Positions 33,222 to 44,365 of a DNA stretch of 64,000 bases are shown here, in pieces. A model generated the notes under the pieces. It saw only the letters and a program-made list of their open reading frames with translations. It was not told the origin of the DNA and searched no databases. Position numbers and translations under genes: made by a program. Each line of letters opens with the position of its first letter. Position 1 is the stretch's first letter. The stretch is from Clavaria fumosa (lineage: Eukaryota > Basidiomycota > Agaricomycetes > Agaricales > Clavariaceae). The stretch spans positions 1,922,001-1,986,000 of the forward strand of contig OX637803.1 in assembly GCA_951802425.1 (NCBI GenBank). The letters run 5' to 3'.

Positions 33222-36180
33222 CTAGTACCGTACCCGAATACATGGGCAGTTCCGTGCGGTTTTATGCATGTGTGCCGCAGAAAGTGCACAGTTGGGTTGG
33301 TCGCAGTCAATGCGCACCCCAGTATAATATGACCGCACGTAATGCTGGACATCGCTTCCATCAGACGCATGTGCCTGGCGTTGGACTAACCATGCACTTA
33401 CCTGGCATCCTCTGTAGTAGTCACCGAAGCTTGAAGAGACAATGCGGATGGTAAGGGCAGGATTTAGCGGGAGGGCAGAACCCGATTGAACATACCACTC
33501 GTCCTTGCACATATCTAACAAGGTTGACAGTTGGAGGGTGTTATTGCGCGCGGAAGGTCTTGGCCAAACAACCCAGGGCGAAACGCGGAGTGAAACGAGG
33601 GTATCTGTCCTAGCGGTAAGCCATATTTATAGTCCCTGTCAGGTTACTGTAAATCAGATGAGAGGTGTTATGACTCCTGGCGTAACTTACCGTAGAAAAG
33701 CGAGTGACAAGCGGCAATGACATTGAAACCGTATTACCCCACAAGAAGCTCCACGTGTCTGCCACGAAATCCTTGCCGCGAAGCAAATAAGGTTCAGTTG
33801 AGTACAAATTACGAGATAGGTCGTCAGGACTTCGCTATCCAATGTGCCCTTCGGATCTATCACCTAGAAGACTGAGATAGCAAAGTGACCAAAGGGACTT
33901 GCGGACTCCGGTCTAGGGCGAAACACAGACAGACGAACTTCGTCTGTAAATTTGCCGGAACGAAGCACATAGCCGTGCCGGTCAAAGCTAAAGGGTTGCA
34001 GGTTCATCTGTAAAGAAGACAACACGACACTGTAGCCGAGTGACAGGAGGTAGAAGGAGTGTTTCCGTGGACGACGCCTGAATGCTTGAAGCCCGCAGTC
34101 CCCAGGCAAACTGTGATGCAAGACGTAAAGGGGCGAGTTGTGATACAAATATGACACCCTGGCTTACGTGAACCCCTGCTTCAGGAGCGACGATCCGGGA
34201 CATTGCATTATCGCAGCTGTGTCGAGGACGAGAGCCAACCAATGACCCCTTGATGCCTCCGGCGAGTCCACGGCAAGCTGAGCGCTGCTAAGGATACTGT
34301 CGAAGGAATAGAGAAAAGTGAGATTTCTGTGCTATAGACCGCTGGCAGTAAACAGTGGATGTTGCCGTCATTTGCGACACAGGCCAACGCTACGATAGTG
34401 TGAGCGCAACGCTTCTTGTCGCAATCAATGTAGTTGATAGTGATCCAGGCCTGCGACCGCTGAAGTGCTAGCTAGCGGGCGGATCATTGGTCGCAGGAAA
34501 TGAGAGGAAAGGGCTGGGGACGGCATCTGATTGACCAGGACCGCCATTGATTCAAACCAATGAGTATCTGCCCGCCCACTTGCAGGGTAGAAAAGGGATC
34601 AGAAGAAAAGAATTTTCTTTCAGGAACAACAGACGAGTGGGAGCAGAAGCTTGATTGTGGTGCTGATACAAGCAAGGTAAAGGACGTGATTCTGCCTCGT
34701 TGGCGGTGGAAAATGTGTCGAATATGGAATATCCCAACTGATTGAGATTCAGAGGCCGACGGTATGCATTTCGAGTGGAGGAGATGTCGTGATATTTTGT
34801 GTGCACAAGTTTAATTTCTGCACCCAGAGGAAAGATTTGCGTCGAAACGGGCTTCTTATTGCACAACAAGCGTGTCTTGGACCTTTGGCGGTGATTCGTG
34901 TTGCGTAGATTTCCAGTCTCTCATGTGGACCCCAAATTGGCAAATGCACTTACATAACTAAGCTGGTCTGAGCGGGAACGGCGTTGTGATGCGCAACAGG
35001 AAGTTGCGAAGAGATTGTATCCAGGACTTTGTATAGGTCCAGTATACCGTATGATGCAAAGACCGTATCCGCTGGTGATACGGTTGAGAGAATACGTTCC
35101 GCTCCAAGGCATGGACCAGGCGCTGAGGTGCCATTGAGCCGCTCTAGGGACCCTTGTACTGTCTGTCTTTAGCTCACCCAATCCCGCTTGCAGAAAACTC
35201 GAAAGACCGTTACGCTTGAATCCCCGAGGTTTCCGCGGTGCTGCGACGACATTGAGCAATCGAAAGATCGAGCTTGCTTCTGTCTCTTGAGATGAGAAGG
35301 GAATGCATGCCTATCTGCGCACTTCGTGGGTATGTCGAGCCGCACCGTTAGACACCTGGAGACGCACCAAATTGGATATTCTTTGATGATTGGCTAGCAA
35401 ATGAACGCGTGTACGCTAGGCTCACCATATCAATCCAGGGAAAAGATGTCCAAAACTTCGCAAGGGCTGACGGAGATCAACAATAGAAGTCCTTGAACAG
35501 TCGTGTGGGTAATCCGAAGCGAGGAAGCGAGCCCGAAGACAAGTCCTGCCAAACATTCTCTCCAGCAATTCGTATTGACATGGGTAGCATCGTTGCTCAT
35601 TTAGGAAGGACGGGACCTAAAGTCCCAGCGAGTCTGGGGCCTTGCGTGGCAAATCCAAACCTCTGGCGCGGGGTCATTGCAAAGCATCCCCAAGGGTCCA
35701 ATCCGCATGCAAAAAGATAACGAGTCTTTGAGCCAGTTCCTTCTTTCCATCACACAGAACATCCCTGACAGGGATCATGCGATAAGCTAAAACGTGCTCT
35801 CGACCCAGAACGTCTTGCTGCGGCCTGGGACTATGTTGGTTCTGGAAAAAATAGCGTTGGCGGAGATAGATGTTGCAGGGATCGAGACTGTTCAAAACGT
35901 CCGAGTCGTGGGCAGCCGTGGCGGCATCGTCCCTGGATGTGCATTCAGCATCGACCCATGTTATACGCCAAGCCAAAGTGACTGACTGGGTAAACCAAAG
36001 CACCAGTACTGAAAATTCTCTCCAATCCTGCGCTGTTGCAGGCAGCGATCCGTACCTGAAGCCTGGGATCAACAAATTGACAACAATGCTCGTTCCTCTC
36101 CATCAAGTCCGAGTCCCTGGATAAACAGCTAAATCTATGTTATACGGACTATTGGAGCTCACCGGGTATGCCTTAGCACA
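33222..36180 (-). CDS. Intron-rich protein of unknown function with Cys-rich C-terminus
   Basis: I do not recognise this gene, but consistent coding pieces with good splice sites exist on the minus strand: SVTLAWRITWVDAECTSRDD (about 35935-35990), GSLERLNGTSAPGPCLGAER with YGILDLYKVLDTISSQL (about 35000-35150), AWITINYIDCDKKRCAHTIV (about 34400-34460), SPEASRGHWLALVLDTAAIM (about 34200-34265), GDCGLQAFRRRPRKHSFYLL, GYVLRSGKFTDEVRLSVFRP (about 33900-33970), DFVADTWSFLWGNTVSMSLP, TLVSLRVSPWVVWPRPSARN, and a last part CKDECFGDYYRGCQHYVRSY plus IDCDQPNCALSAAH ending at 33222. The last exon joins through a GTAAGT donor. Cysteines cluster at the end, which could suggest a secreted or extracytoplasmic domain. 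The start and several joins are not resolved. Confidence 0.45.
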
Positions 36181-36359
36181 GAACTCTTGAAATTTTCTTA
36201 CCCTCCCCGCAATGCAAGCAAGCAACGGCTTGGGTTCGTTCTAGGAACCCCCGAAATGGGAAACCCAACAAACAAACGCATACACATGAGGGAGGCCGTT
36301 TTGGCGTGTGAGCCCGAGGACGGGGCAAGCGACGGGCAGTGTACCGCGTACATCCAGTT

Positions 36360-37493
36360 ATGACAGACAACTCACGTTCAGGCGCAGACGTCGGCGACGG
36401 TAGCGGCGACTTGCTAGCAGTAAGTTCCTTCTCTACCCTGCACCGACTTCTCTTAACTGTTTCGCACACGTCTCGCAGTCTGCTCTGTCCACGGCCTTCA
36501 CCCCCGCCGATGTCTTCCGTCCGTCCGTCGTAGCTGCAGCGACGCTAACCGAGGCGCCACCGCCTGTCACCGTCGTCGACAATGTCGCCGCCGCAGTCGA
36601 GTCTGCAGTGCCCAGTTACTGGAAGGCCGAGTACGAGTCGCATGTCCAGAAGTGGCGCGCACAATCGGCGCATGCGCGGGAGAAGGCGGAGCGCGAGCGT
36701 GCGCGCTGGGAGGACATTCGTGCCTCTGAGCATGCGCAAGCGGCGACCGCTGCAGCTGCAAACACTGCCTCTGTTCAACTTGGCCCTCATTCCTCCGCCC
36801 CATCCCCGCAGGATGTTGGCAGCAACGGCACCGCCGTGAGCGAATCTGAGGGAGCCCCGTCATCAGTGCGCATGCTACGGGTCTTCCTTCCAGTATTATT
36901 CTCACATTTCGCCTCCACTCTTGTTTCAGGACAACAGACCGGTGTCTGCCATACGCTTGCCCTTCGAGCGGCGCGATACCTCGATTACGACCAAGACCGC
37001 AACCACGGACGGCGGCGGCCTCACGCAAGACGGCTCCCAAAAATGGGAAGAAGTGCCCTCTATCATCACTTCCTCCCCGCCGTCGCTCTCCTTCCCCTCT
37101 CGCTCCCCCCCAACATCGCCGCCCGCGCACAGCGCCTCCGGGAACCACCGCAACCGCGCAACAGGCACCGACCCACACTCTGCACCCTCTCACGCTCAAG
37201 CTCACGCACACCCGCACACACACCCGCACCCACCGGTCCCCGTCCCCGCCAATACTACTGCCCTGTCCGCCACTCGCGCTATCTTCGACAGCTCCCTGCC
37301 GGCCCGCGCGCGCACCGGCGCGCTCCTCTCCGCCCTCGCCATTAACCTGCTCCTCCCGTTCGTGAACGGCGTAATGCTCGGCTTTGGCGAGATCTTCGCC
37401 AAAAACGTCTTGCTGAAGTGGTTTGGTTGGAGACGCCCCGGAGGTGTCGTTGCCGACGTCGGGATCAATAAGGCCGCGTTCTCGCGCAGGTAA
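36360..37493 (+). CDS. MIM1: Mitochondrial outer membrane import protein Mim1, with long N-terminal extension
   Basis: The start ATG at 36360 begins MTDNSRSGADVGDGSGDLL; an intron follows at about 36421-36478, and another at about 36871-36930. The last exon ends at 37493. The C-terminal part is the Mim1/Tom13 core: ALLSALAINLLLPFVNGVML then GFGEIFAKNVLLKWFGW, one membrane helix with conserved Asn, Pro and Gly. Mim1 forms the MIM complex with Mim2 and inserts alpha-helical outer-membrane proteins. Yeast Mim1 has about 113 residues; here about 300 residues precede the core, with a charged helix (KWRAQSAHAREKAERERARW), Ser/Pro-rich linkers and a His/Pro-rich repeat (AHAHPHTHPHPPVP). Confidence 0.85.
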
Positions 37494-37749
37494 CCTTGGC
37501 TAGTAGTACTTACACTGGGGGGACTGTTACATTCTCTGTGCTTTTACACCAATGCGTTTGATGCTGGCATAGCGGGCTCAGAGGACCTACTCTATAACTC
37601 CCCACTTGTTTTGTCGATCTAGCTCAGCTCTGGGAACAAAGATCCTTATTTTGCAGAACATGTCCGTGTTTCCGGAGTTCTTGAGTACGAGAGGAGGTCC
37701 CAATATATTACTATCTTGCGCCGCCGTGCTTACAGTAAAGTATTGCATA

Positions 37750-40537
37750 TCACAACCTTGCACCCTTCGGCATCTTCCGTATCGCTTGCCTGACGCCAAA
37801 GTCGCCTAGGACATCCTCGGCTGCGGGAGTAATGAGATGAAAAACAACCGTCAGCGACATGATGCGAGGGAGGGTAAGGGCAATTGGAAACCGGAGGAAA
37901 TATTCACCCCCGCCCAGAATAGAATCAAACGTCACGGTCCGATGAAACTAACAATCGATTCAGCAGCATGAACAAGGAAGGACAGAAAAGGAACACACGC
38001 ACCCCTTCAATCAAGAAGCCCATACCAGTCTTAGTTATCCCCCGCCCACCAAAAATCTGCACAGCGTCCGCAGCGGTCTCCTGCGCGCTTCTAGTGCAGA
38101 ACATCTTCAACAGGGCTATTTGCCTGGCGGGAAAGAACAGAGATCAGGCTCATCCAGAACCGAACAGGCAGGTGGGTTGAATGGACGACAACTTGCCCTG
38201 CAAGTTTATCAGACTGTTCCTTGTAGCTCTGGAAAGCCCATGCATGATCAGCTTTCCCGCGGGGGCGCCCAAGAAGGTAGTTGCCTGACCATGTGGTTCA
38301 TCTGATGCGTGATATTCTCCAACCAACTCTGCAGGGCCTCCGTGCGCGCTATCATTGCCGCCAGCTTCGAACGGATGATGGGCTGCGAATGCAGCGGTTT
38401 TCCAAACGCTTTTCTCTGGTTCGCCCATCTAACAAGGGTTGAGGGAAAAAAAGAAAAAAGGGTACAAGTTTGGCAGCGGTACACCGGGTTGGCGAAGAGA
38501 ACTGACTTGAGACATTCTTCGACGATTCCACGCTGCACCTGCACGTTCTGCGCGCACATGACCCATCGCTCGTGATTAAAATTGCTGGCAAACCCCCTAC
38601 TCAGACAGGATTCGGGAAAGATTCAAGCGGCACACCTCAATATGACGAAGATCCCACCACCCTCCTCCCCGAGCGTGTTCTCGACCGGCACCTTGACATT
38701 CTCAAAAGCCACAAAGGACGTGCCTGCCGTCGGTGAGTATGACGTCGGGATCGGTTTCGTCTCGACCCCTGCCTGCCGCTCAACCAGGATGACAGTGTGT
38801 CCTTTCTGGATGCGAATTGGATGCAAATTGGATGCCAATCGATCAATGCTGGCTGTAGATCTTTTATTGGCATCGCATAAAAGGAACTCACCTGGGACTT
38901 GCATGCAACAGTGAAGCTAAATTTTTGTCCAAATTTCCATCAACACGAAGAGAGGGCATACGTCGGGAAAACAAAAACGCACTAATGTGAAAACATCCCA
39001 TTGGTAATCCACTAAGCGTTAAATTCAGCATCCGAATATAAATATATAAAATAAAACCCAGAAAGAGGGGGGAGAAGCATGAGCACCTTCTTGGTCCCAT
39101 TGATCACCCAATGCTTCCCATCGGGCGTCTTGACAGCGGTAGTCTTGATGCCTGCGACATCACTCCCGGCGAACGCCTCCGAGACGGCGAGGCAGATGAG
39201 CCGTCGGCCGGACAGCACGTCCGCCACGACCCGGTCCCGCACTTCCGGACGCCCGAAGTTGAGCACGGGGGGAAGCCCGATGACGCAACCGCTCAGCAGT
39301 GCTATTGTGAAGAAAGCAGAAAGGGTGGTCAACCGTAGAGAAGAGAGGGTGGTAGATTCGTGACGTGCCGTCACTGTAGCCACGTTGTAAGACACGGCAG
39401 AGCTCCTGTGTGCATACGAGCTTGTGAAGGGCAGATCATAGACGTCATGAGACTTGCTTGGTTGGCGTCCGATGGAGCATTCGTACCTCGTGAAATGCGT
39501 CGAACTGAAATGGATAATGTAGAAGTTAGATGCACCTAACCCGGGGTGGAAATGAAGAAACGTGCTTCTTCGGGGGTGACGATGCCGCCTAACAATTTCC
39601 GGCCTTGCAGATGCTTTCCTTGAATTAGATGAGCTTGCTGGAAATAGGCTTTTTCGCTAATATGTATGTCATACCACGTCCCATACGCATGGCAATGATA
39701 TTATAATCGCTGTGATTTGGCAAATATGAGCAAAAAGAAATGACACAGGATTCCGCGCGGCTACTCACGCCATGGCCTGTACAATTTCTGGGGAAGGATA
39801 TTTTCCATCCACTTCACGAGCCTGCTCGAACGCTCACGTCCTGTGTCCAAGTATAGTTCTCTCAACGCACGTACTCGACCATCAGGCACAAGGAACTCGT
39901 CCACCCATTTGCGCAACGCATTTTGGAACTTTTTGTGCGACTGGACGCGGCCTTTGAGAATACCAGGGGAGGAGAAAAGGGAACGGAAAGAGTGCAAACC
40001 TCGTCGTAATACGGAGAATAGTATCCCTCTGACAACCATGTCGGTTCCGCATACGGAACTTTGCTCAGCTCGCCCGCCACAGCCTCTGAAATAATGCTCG
40101 ACTCTCCGTCAATGATGCCGATTTGGAAGCGGGCATACTGAGGTCTGAGAAGGACCTCATGACGATGGAGACCGTAGAAAGCTTCCGTTGCATCCTTTCC
40201 GGCTACAGATTAAGAGACCATCAATGATCATAAGCGAATTAGAAAACGGTGATGTTAGTACGCACCTACTGTGCTGTCCAAGAGGATGGAGGCACCGCCT
40301 GGATGCAGATTCTGGAAGCGGGAGATGTCGTACACTTTCGAGTCGATGACAATCCACTTGGGCACACGCGTGAGGAGATGAACAGCGAGTCTAAGCCGGA
40401 ACTCTGTACCAAATCACCATCTTTGTTGTGCTGCAACAGAAATGAACTCAATGGTTACACTGGGTGACGGCATGAGCATTTACCTGTGCTACTTGCTCTC
40501 TGGTGAACGCCTTGAGCACCCTTGCAGTAGTAGTCAT
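37750..40537 (-). CDS. Peroxisomal cytochrome b5/acyl-CoA dehydrogenase fusion
   Basis: ATG at 40535-40537 (MTTTARVLKAFTREQVAQ), intron, then a cytochrome b5 domain with the haem ligands in FQNLHPGGASIL and FYGLHRHEV. A linker (WVDEFLVPDGRVRALRELYL) leads to an acyl-CoA dehydrogenase: LICLAVSEAFAGSDVAGIKT, HWVINGTKK, GTSFVAFENVKVPVENTLGE, NQRKAFGKPLHSQPIIRSKL, and QIFGGRGITKTGMG near the C-terminus. It ends IRKMPKGARL-stop at 37750-37752; ARL is an accepted variant of the type-1 peroxisomal signal. Fungi commonly have such fusions; the b5 part probably passes electrons. It opens fatty acyl-CoA beta-oxidation, upstream of the hydratase and dehydrogenase at 22-27 kb. Roughly ten introns. A 247-bp inverted-repeat element begins 21 bp upstream of the ATG. 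Confidence 0.88.
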
Positions 40538-40558
40538 TGAGGAGGGAAAGGAGAAGAG

Positions 40559-40805
40559 ATTACTGTATTATAAATGTACATGTGATCTATGGTGTACCAT
40601 ACTGGATGAAGTATAATACAGTAGACTTTATCATAACATAACATATGGTATGAGGATGTACTACTGTATAAGGTGTCATATTGTATACATCTTCAGCAGT
40701 CCCAATGTGCCAGTGGGACCATGCCAAATGGCCCTATTTTTTGTATATCATATATTGTACAGTTGAATTGTTCATAATACATATAACTGTAATAAATACA
40801 GTAAT
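40559..40805. mobile_element. AT-rich MITE-like element
   Basis: The ends ATTACTGTATT at 40559-40569 and its reverse complement at 40795-40805 are perfect over 11 bp, with weaker matching further in (TAAATGTACATG against TATTACAGTTATATG). The 247 bp are strongly AT-rich, unlike both neighbours, and contain no frame. It fills most of the interval between the starts of the acyl-CoA dehydrogenase (-) and the next gene (+). A target duplication is not certain (possibly TA inside the ends). Confidence 0.5.
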
Positions 40806-40889
40806 AATTGTCTTAATGAAAAGTTAAACTCTGCATAAGGCAGATTCAGTAATTTCCCCTTTTCCTGATGCTATATATCGCGAACATTC

Positions 40890-41486
40890 ATGGCACATAG
40901 AATGCCCTTCTCCACTGACACCAACTGGCCTCAGGGCCTGCACACCATCTTCGACATCTGTCGCCAGCAGCGCGAGCCATTGGGAAATCGCTATTATGGG
41001 CCTTACGACAAGCTACTAAATTACTGTTTCGGCGACTCTTTCCAGTACTTCGTTGCGCCGCAAAGCCCTCCCAGTGACCTCGCCCCGCGCGACGCGGTCG
41101 ACTTCGTCGTATTCCTGGTTGTGTTTGATGCGTCTCGTCGTCCAGTGCTCATTGCCGAAATCAAGGATGATGCATGGGCCCACAAGGCTGATCTTCGCTA
41201 TAGTGCGGATGACCAGATTCGTCGTCGGTATGACGCAATGCTTGGCGACTGTCCTCTTCCTCGCTTGTGGGGCTTGAGCTTACTCGGCACGTCCCTTCGC
41301 GTTTATTGTGGAACCGTCGCCACAGAGACCATTGAACCCGACTTCGAGCCTCGCCCCAACCCCAGCCGCACCCTACCACGGCGTTTTTTAGAAGGTGCAT
41401 GGAATGTCGACATTCTATCGCAGGAAGGATTTGACAAGATGAAGGAGATTGTCGCGGATGTTCTCGTCGCTGCCGCTGCATTGTAG
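40890..41486 (+). CDS. PD-(D/E)XK-like small protein, unknown role
   Basis: A single exon of 198 residues starting MAHRMPFSTDTNWPQGLHTI. A central DFVVFLVVFD and PVLIAEIKDD give the D...E-x-K arrangement of PD-(D/E)XK nuclease-like folds, followed by DQIRRRYDAMLGDCPLPRLW and LSLLGTSLRVYCGTVATETI. Similar short orphan proteins occur in expanded families in Agaricomycetes. Whether it cuts DNA is unknown. It lies between a MITE-like element and the start of the large transposon pile. Confidence 0.5.
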   Translation: MAHRMPFSTDTNWPQGLHTIFDICRQQREPLGNRYYGPYDKLLNYCFGDSFQYFVAPQSPPSDLAPRDAVDFVVFLVVFDASRRPVLIAEIKDDAWAHKADLRYSADDQIRRRYDAMLGDCPLPRLWGLSLLGTSLRVYCGTVATETIEPDFEPRPNPSRTLPRRFLEGAWNVDILSQEGFDKMKEIVADVLVAAAAL

Positions 41487-42332
41487 AGAGCGTTTCTGTC
41501 GTTGTCACGGTGCCTGTATATTCTCATAGTTCAGCAACTGACGGCCTGTACAAGTACTAATCCCGAATGTGCTCAAGGCCTTTATTATGAGATTTGAAAT
41601 GAAAGAGAATAATGTTGAATGACAGAGTGCATTCGAGAGGCCCCACAGGCTCACAGGCTGGTAAGATTGGACGTTATAGAGAAAGAAACAAGTGTCCATA
41701 CAAATGATTCTGTCTTCCTGCCTGTCAGCTCACAAATACGCATGGAAACGGAGCAGGGTAGTGGCGGATGGAGCTAAGGAGCCAAGGACGAGTGCGAGGG
41801 TGGTTCCGTCTTGGTGCCAGTGTCACCCAATTGACCCAAACTCTCAGCCATGCTCTCATCGCAGCTGAACACAGACGCTTCCATAACGCTGCCACTCCCG
41901 GACCCTGCCATCGAAACCAGCCTCGCTCAGCCCATCTCTCACCGCTCTGTACAAGGCTATCCCCTCGCACGCGCCACTCCGCCACACATCATCCGCCATG
42001 CCGGCGTCATATTCGAGGGCGAGGGCGCACAGGGTAAAAGATGCGCTCACGCCGTCATACGCATCGTTGAGGGTGTCTAAGGTGGCCTCGCAGAGATCGC
42101 GGGAGGCAAGGAAAGGCTGGGGACGGAAGCGCGATCAGCGATGGTTCCGGAAATGATGAGGTGAGTCGTCTGCAGCGCCGCTGGCATCCTGCATGTCCCC
42201 CCCTATAGATCGTTCCCTTTCCCCGTCCCCTGTTAGGACGAGGTTAATTTTATCAGGGATCATGATCTCTCCGAGTGAGGAACATGAAGCCCATCTCTTT
42301 TTATCATCCTCAATGTTTTTTCGCGGCAGATG
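41487..42332. other. Intergenic region before the transposon pile
   Basis: Short frames exist on both strands (for example a plus frame with TDASITLPLPDPAIETSLAQ at 41850-42080), but I could not make a gene from them. The stretch ends with AGATG at 42328-42332, the presumed target site of the oldest copia element. Confidence 0.35.
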
Positions 42333-42386
42333 TGTCGGTTTTGCTGTGCTAGTGGTAATGCAACCGCTTACTCAAGCGGACATTTA
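42333..42386 (+). mobile_element. Copia-C: start of 5' LTR (first fragment)
   Basis: TGTCGGTTTTGCTGTGC...GCAACCGCTTACTCAAGCGG...CATTTA matches, over its whole length, the reverse complement of the last part of the copia-B LTRs (54537-54786, 61036-61278). It is therefore the beginning of a plus-strand LTR. It breaks off at a TA (42385-42386) where the RPN2-carrying element is inserted, and resumes at 54385. Confidence 0.75.
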
Positions 42387-42648
42387 CAGCTGTTTGCGAA
42401 ATTATTGGCGGCGCGTCGATTACATAAGTTTTTTTTTCCGTTTGTGCAGCAGAAAACGTCGCACAAATTATAGCTCATTCAATTCTTCATCAATTTGAGT
42501 GATTTAGATTGGGTTAGATGCAGAAAAATTTTGCGCAGGGCCTGGTATAATTTTCATTTTCATGCGTGTATTGTTGCGCCCAAGAAAATTCAAATATTAG
42601 TTTTGATGACATCAGCCACAACTCAGATGCATCCTGATACTCAACCGT

Positions 42649-43570
42649 GTGCTACGTTGCTGCCCCGACCTTGGCTGTCTATTCTATTCCACAGTCAGAT
42701 GTATTCAATGTCTGGTCAGGTGCCAGCATCCCTTGCTCCACCGTTTGTGCCCCAACAACACTTTCCGATGGATGATCGCAACAGCTAGTGCCCACCCTCC
42801 TCCAGGTTCCTGCACATTCTACCTCACCTCTGCAATACCCGGGCTGCATGCGCACATCCGCCAATTCATACCGAATACATTCAAGTCAGTCTTCTCTTGC
42901 CCATCGCCCTGGCCGCATCTTCACACACACTCAGACAGTCGCAGCGATCGCCGCTGTGCCTCCTTCTACCCTTCCAACTCACCTTCCTCAACTTCAAGTA
43001 GCCCAACGCTCACCGTCTCTTTGCTGAAATCCCTGGTACCACACAAGAAACTCCTAGCGTATCAGCTCACCTTCGATGTCGCAGAAGATGGTAGCCAGGA
43101 TTTCTTGGAAAGTCTTCGCAACGAGTTGCCTCAGGGCGACGCTGCGTGTCTCCAGCGTTTTCTCATTCCTGTTACTCATCCTGATACATGCAAGTTCTAG
43201 GTATTTGATGACTTCTCACTGGATAAGAGTCGATCAGATTATGCTTCGAATTCCTCAGACACAACAACAAGATCGATATGCACATATGAAGGTGAGTCAC
43301 TATTTATCGGATAGCGAATGACCGAAGAGTTGAGCTCTATGCACAGGACATTCTGGAGCTTCGGTTCTCTATCTACCACAATGCTCTCGTGCTATGAAGT
43401 GCTTTCATGCACACTGGGACCACATCAGACACATTCTTATGCAACCATCTCGAGTGGCTGGGTATAGCCTCCGATTGGGCCATTTTTTCGGCGACGGCAG
43501 CTTTGGGAGTGATACACAAGGGCTTAGAAGAAGGTACGACTATCCTCGGTCCCTACCTCCCGTTGTTTGC
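42649..43570 (+). pseudogene. RPN2: Captured RPN2 (26S proteasome subunit) fragment, left arm
   Basis: The plus strand encodes HKKLLAYQLTFDVAEDGSQD then FLESLRNELPQGD (43039-43143), and [20 protein letters not shown] then [20 protein letters not shown] plus [15 protein letters not shown] (about 43400-43560). These are consecutive parts of proteasome subunit Rpn2/PSMD1, up to its first PC repeats. A TGA stands at 43396-43398 where the right-arm copy has CGA (NALVL-R-SAFM). The intervening segments do not form a full-length gene. It is a transduplicated host fragment, not a working subunit. Confidence 0.78.
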
Positions 43571-43601
43571 TGGCGAAAGCTGACTACAAGGTGCTGCTTA
43601 T

Positions 43602-44088
43602 TCAGAAGGCACCCATTCCTGCAATACCAAGGCCGAGCGCCGCGCTGTGCTGCATGACTTCTCCTTGCGCAGATTTTAGGCTGTCCTGTAAGTAACCCTC
43701 CACCATCCATCCACTTCCACATCCTGCATTGATCAGTCCGAGAGTATACAGAGCACCGGACGAAATAACGAAGCGTATGACGACCTCAAGCAAACCCTAT
43801 TTACGGACTCGGCTCTCACTGGCGAGGCAGCTGGATATGCCATGGGCCTCATCATGTTGCACACAGGGTGATCATCACCACTTCTGGGCGCACCCATCAT
43901 TGTCGGGGCCGGCGCTCAGCGATGACCATGCTGCATTGTGCTGCAGGACTTCTCCTTGCACAGACTTGAGACTGTCCTGTAAGTAACCCTCCACCATCCA
44001 TCCGCTTCCACATCCTGCATTGATCAGCCTGAGAGTATAGAGAGCACCGGAAGATATAACAAAGCGTATGACAACCTCTCCACTCCAA
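43602..44088 (-). pseudogene. RPN2: Inverted, duplicated RPN2 PC-repeat pieces, left arm
   Basis: The minus strand at 43602-43793 encodes SGALYTLGLINAGCGSGWM and SLKSAQGEVMQHSAALGLGI + AGMGAF, the part of Rpn2 that should follow ILGPYLP on the plus strand. A second diverged copy is at about 43897-44080 (minus). Between them, on the plus strand at about 43776-43870, lies YDDLKQTLFTDSALTGEAAG + YAMGLIMLHTG, the next Rpn2 segment in its original orientation. So within the arm one segment is inverted and doubled relative to the native gene order. Confidence 0.7.
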
Positions 44089-44365
44089 TTTCGACTATGA
44101 GCTGCAGCTCGCTAAAGAAGGGGACATCCATGCCGCTGCAGAACTTCGTCAAAAAGCTGCATCTTCAGTATGTCCACCTAATCACTTGTGCCCCATGATA
44201 GAGGCCTCTGACAGACAATAACTACCAGGAACCATCTACTCGTACTCCGGAGCATGCATTGGAGGAAGCTGAGATTCTAGTTCATCACTGCTGGCTCTGT
44301 GTGCACCTTGTGGGATGCCATGGTAGCACAGAGAAAGAGATCACGTCTATCATCTCAGTTATGCG

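Larger units (their letters stand above)
42387..44365 (+). repeat. Left inverted arm, outer part
   Basis: Matches the right arm (52861-54384) in reverse. It has about 500 bp that the right arm lacks, between CCTCCAGG (about 42800) and TATTTATCGG (about 43303). Many differences from the right arm are C/T or G/A. The last 5 bp (ATGCG, 44361-44365) are the target duplication of copia-A; the arm resumes at 48837. Confidence 0.8.

Noticed and set aside
36608..37345. Plus-strand frame of 245 codons over MIM1
   Set aside because: It crosses the real intron near 36871-36930 in a different phase, with Arg/Pro-rich text; the conserved Mim1 core is in another frame.
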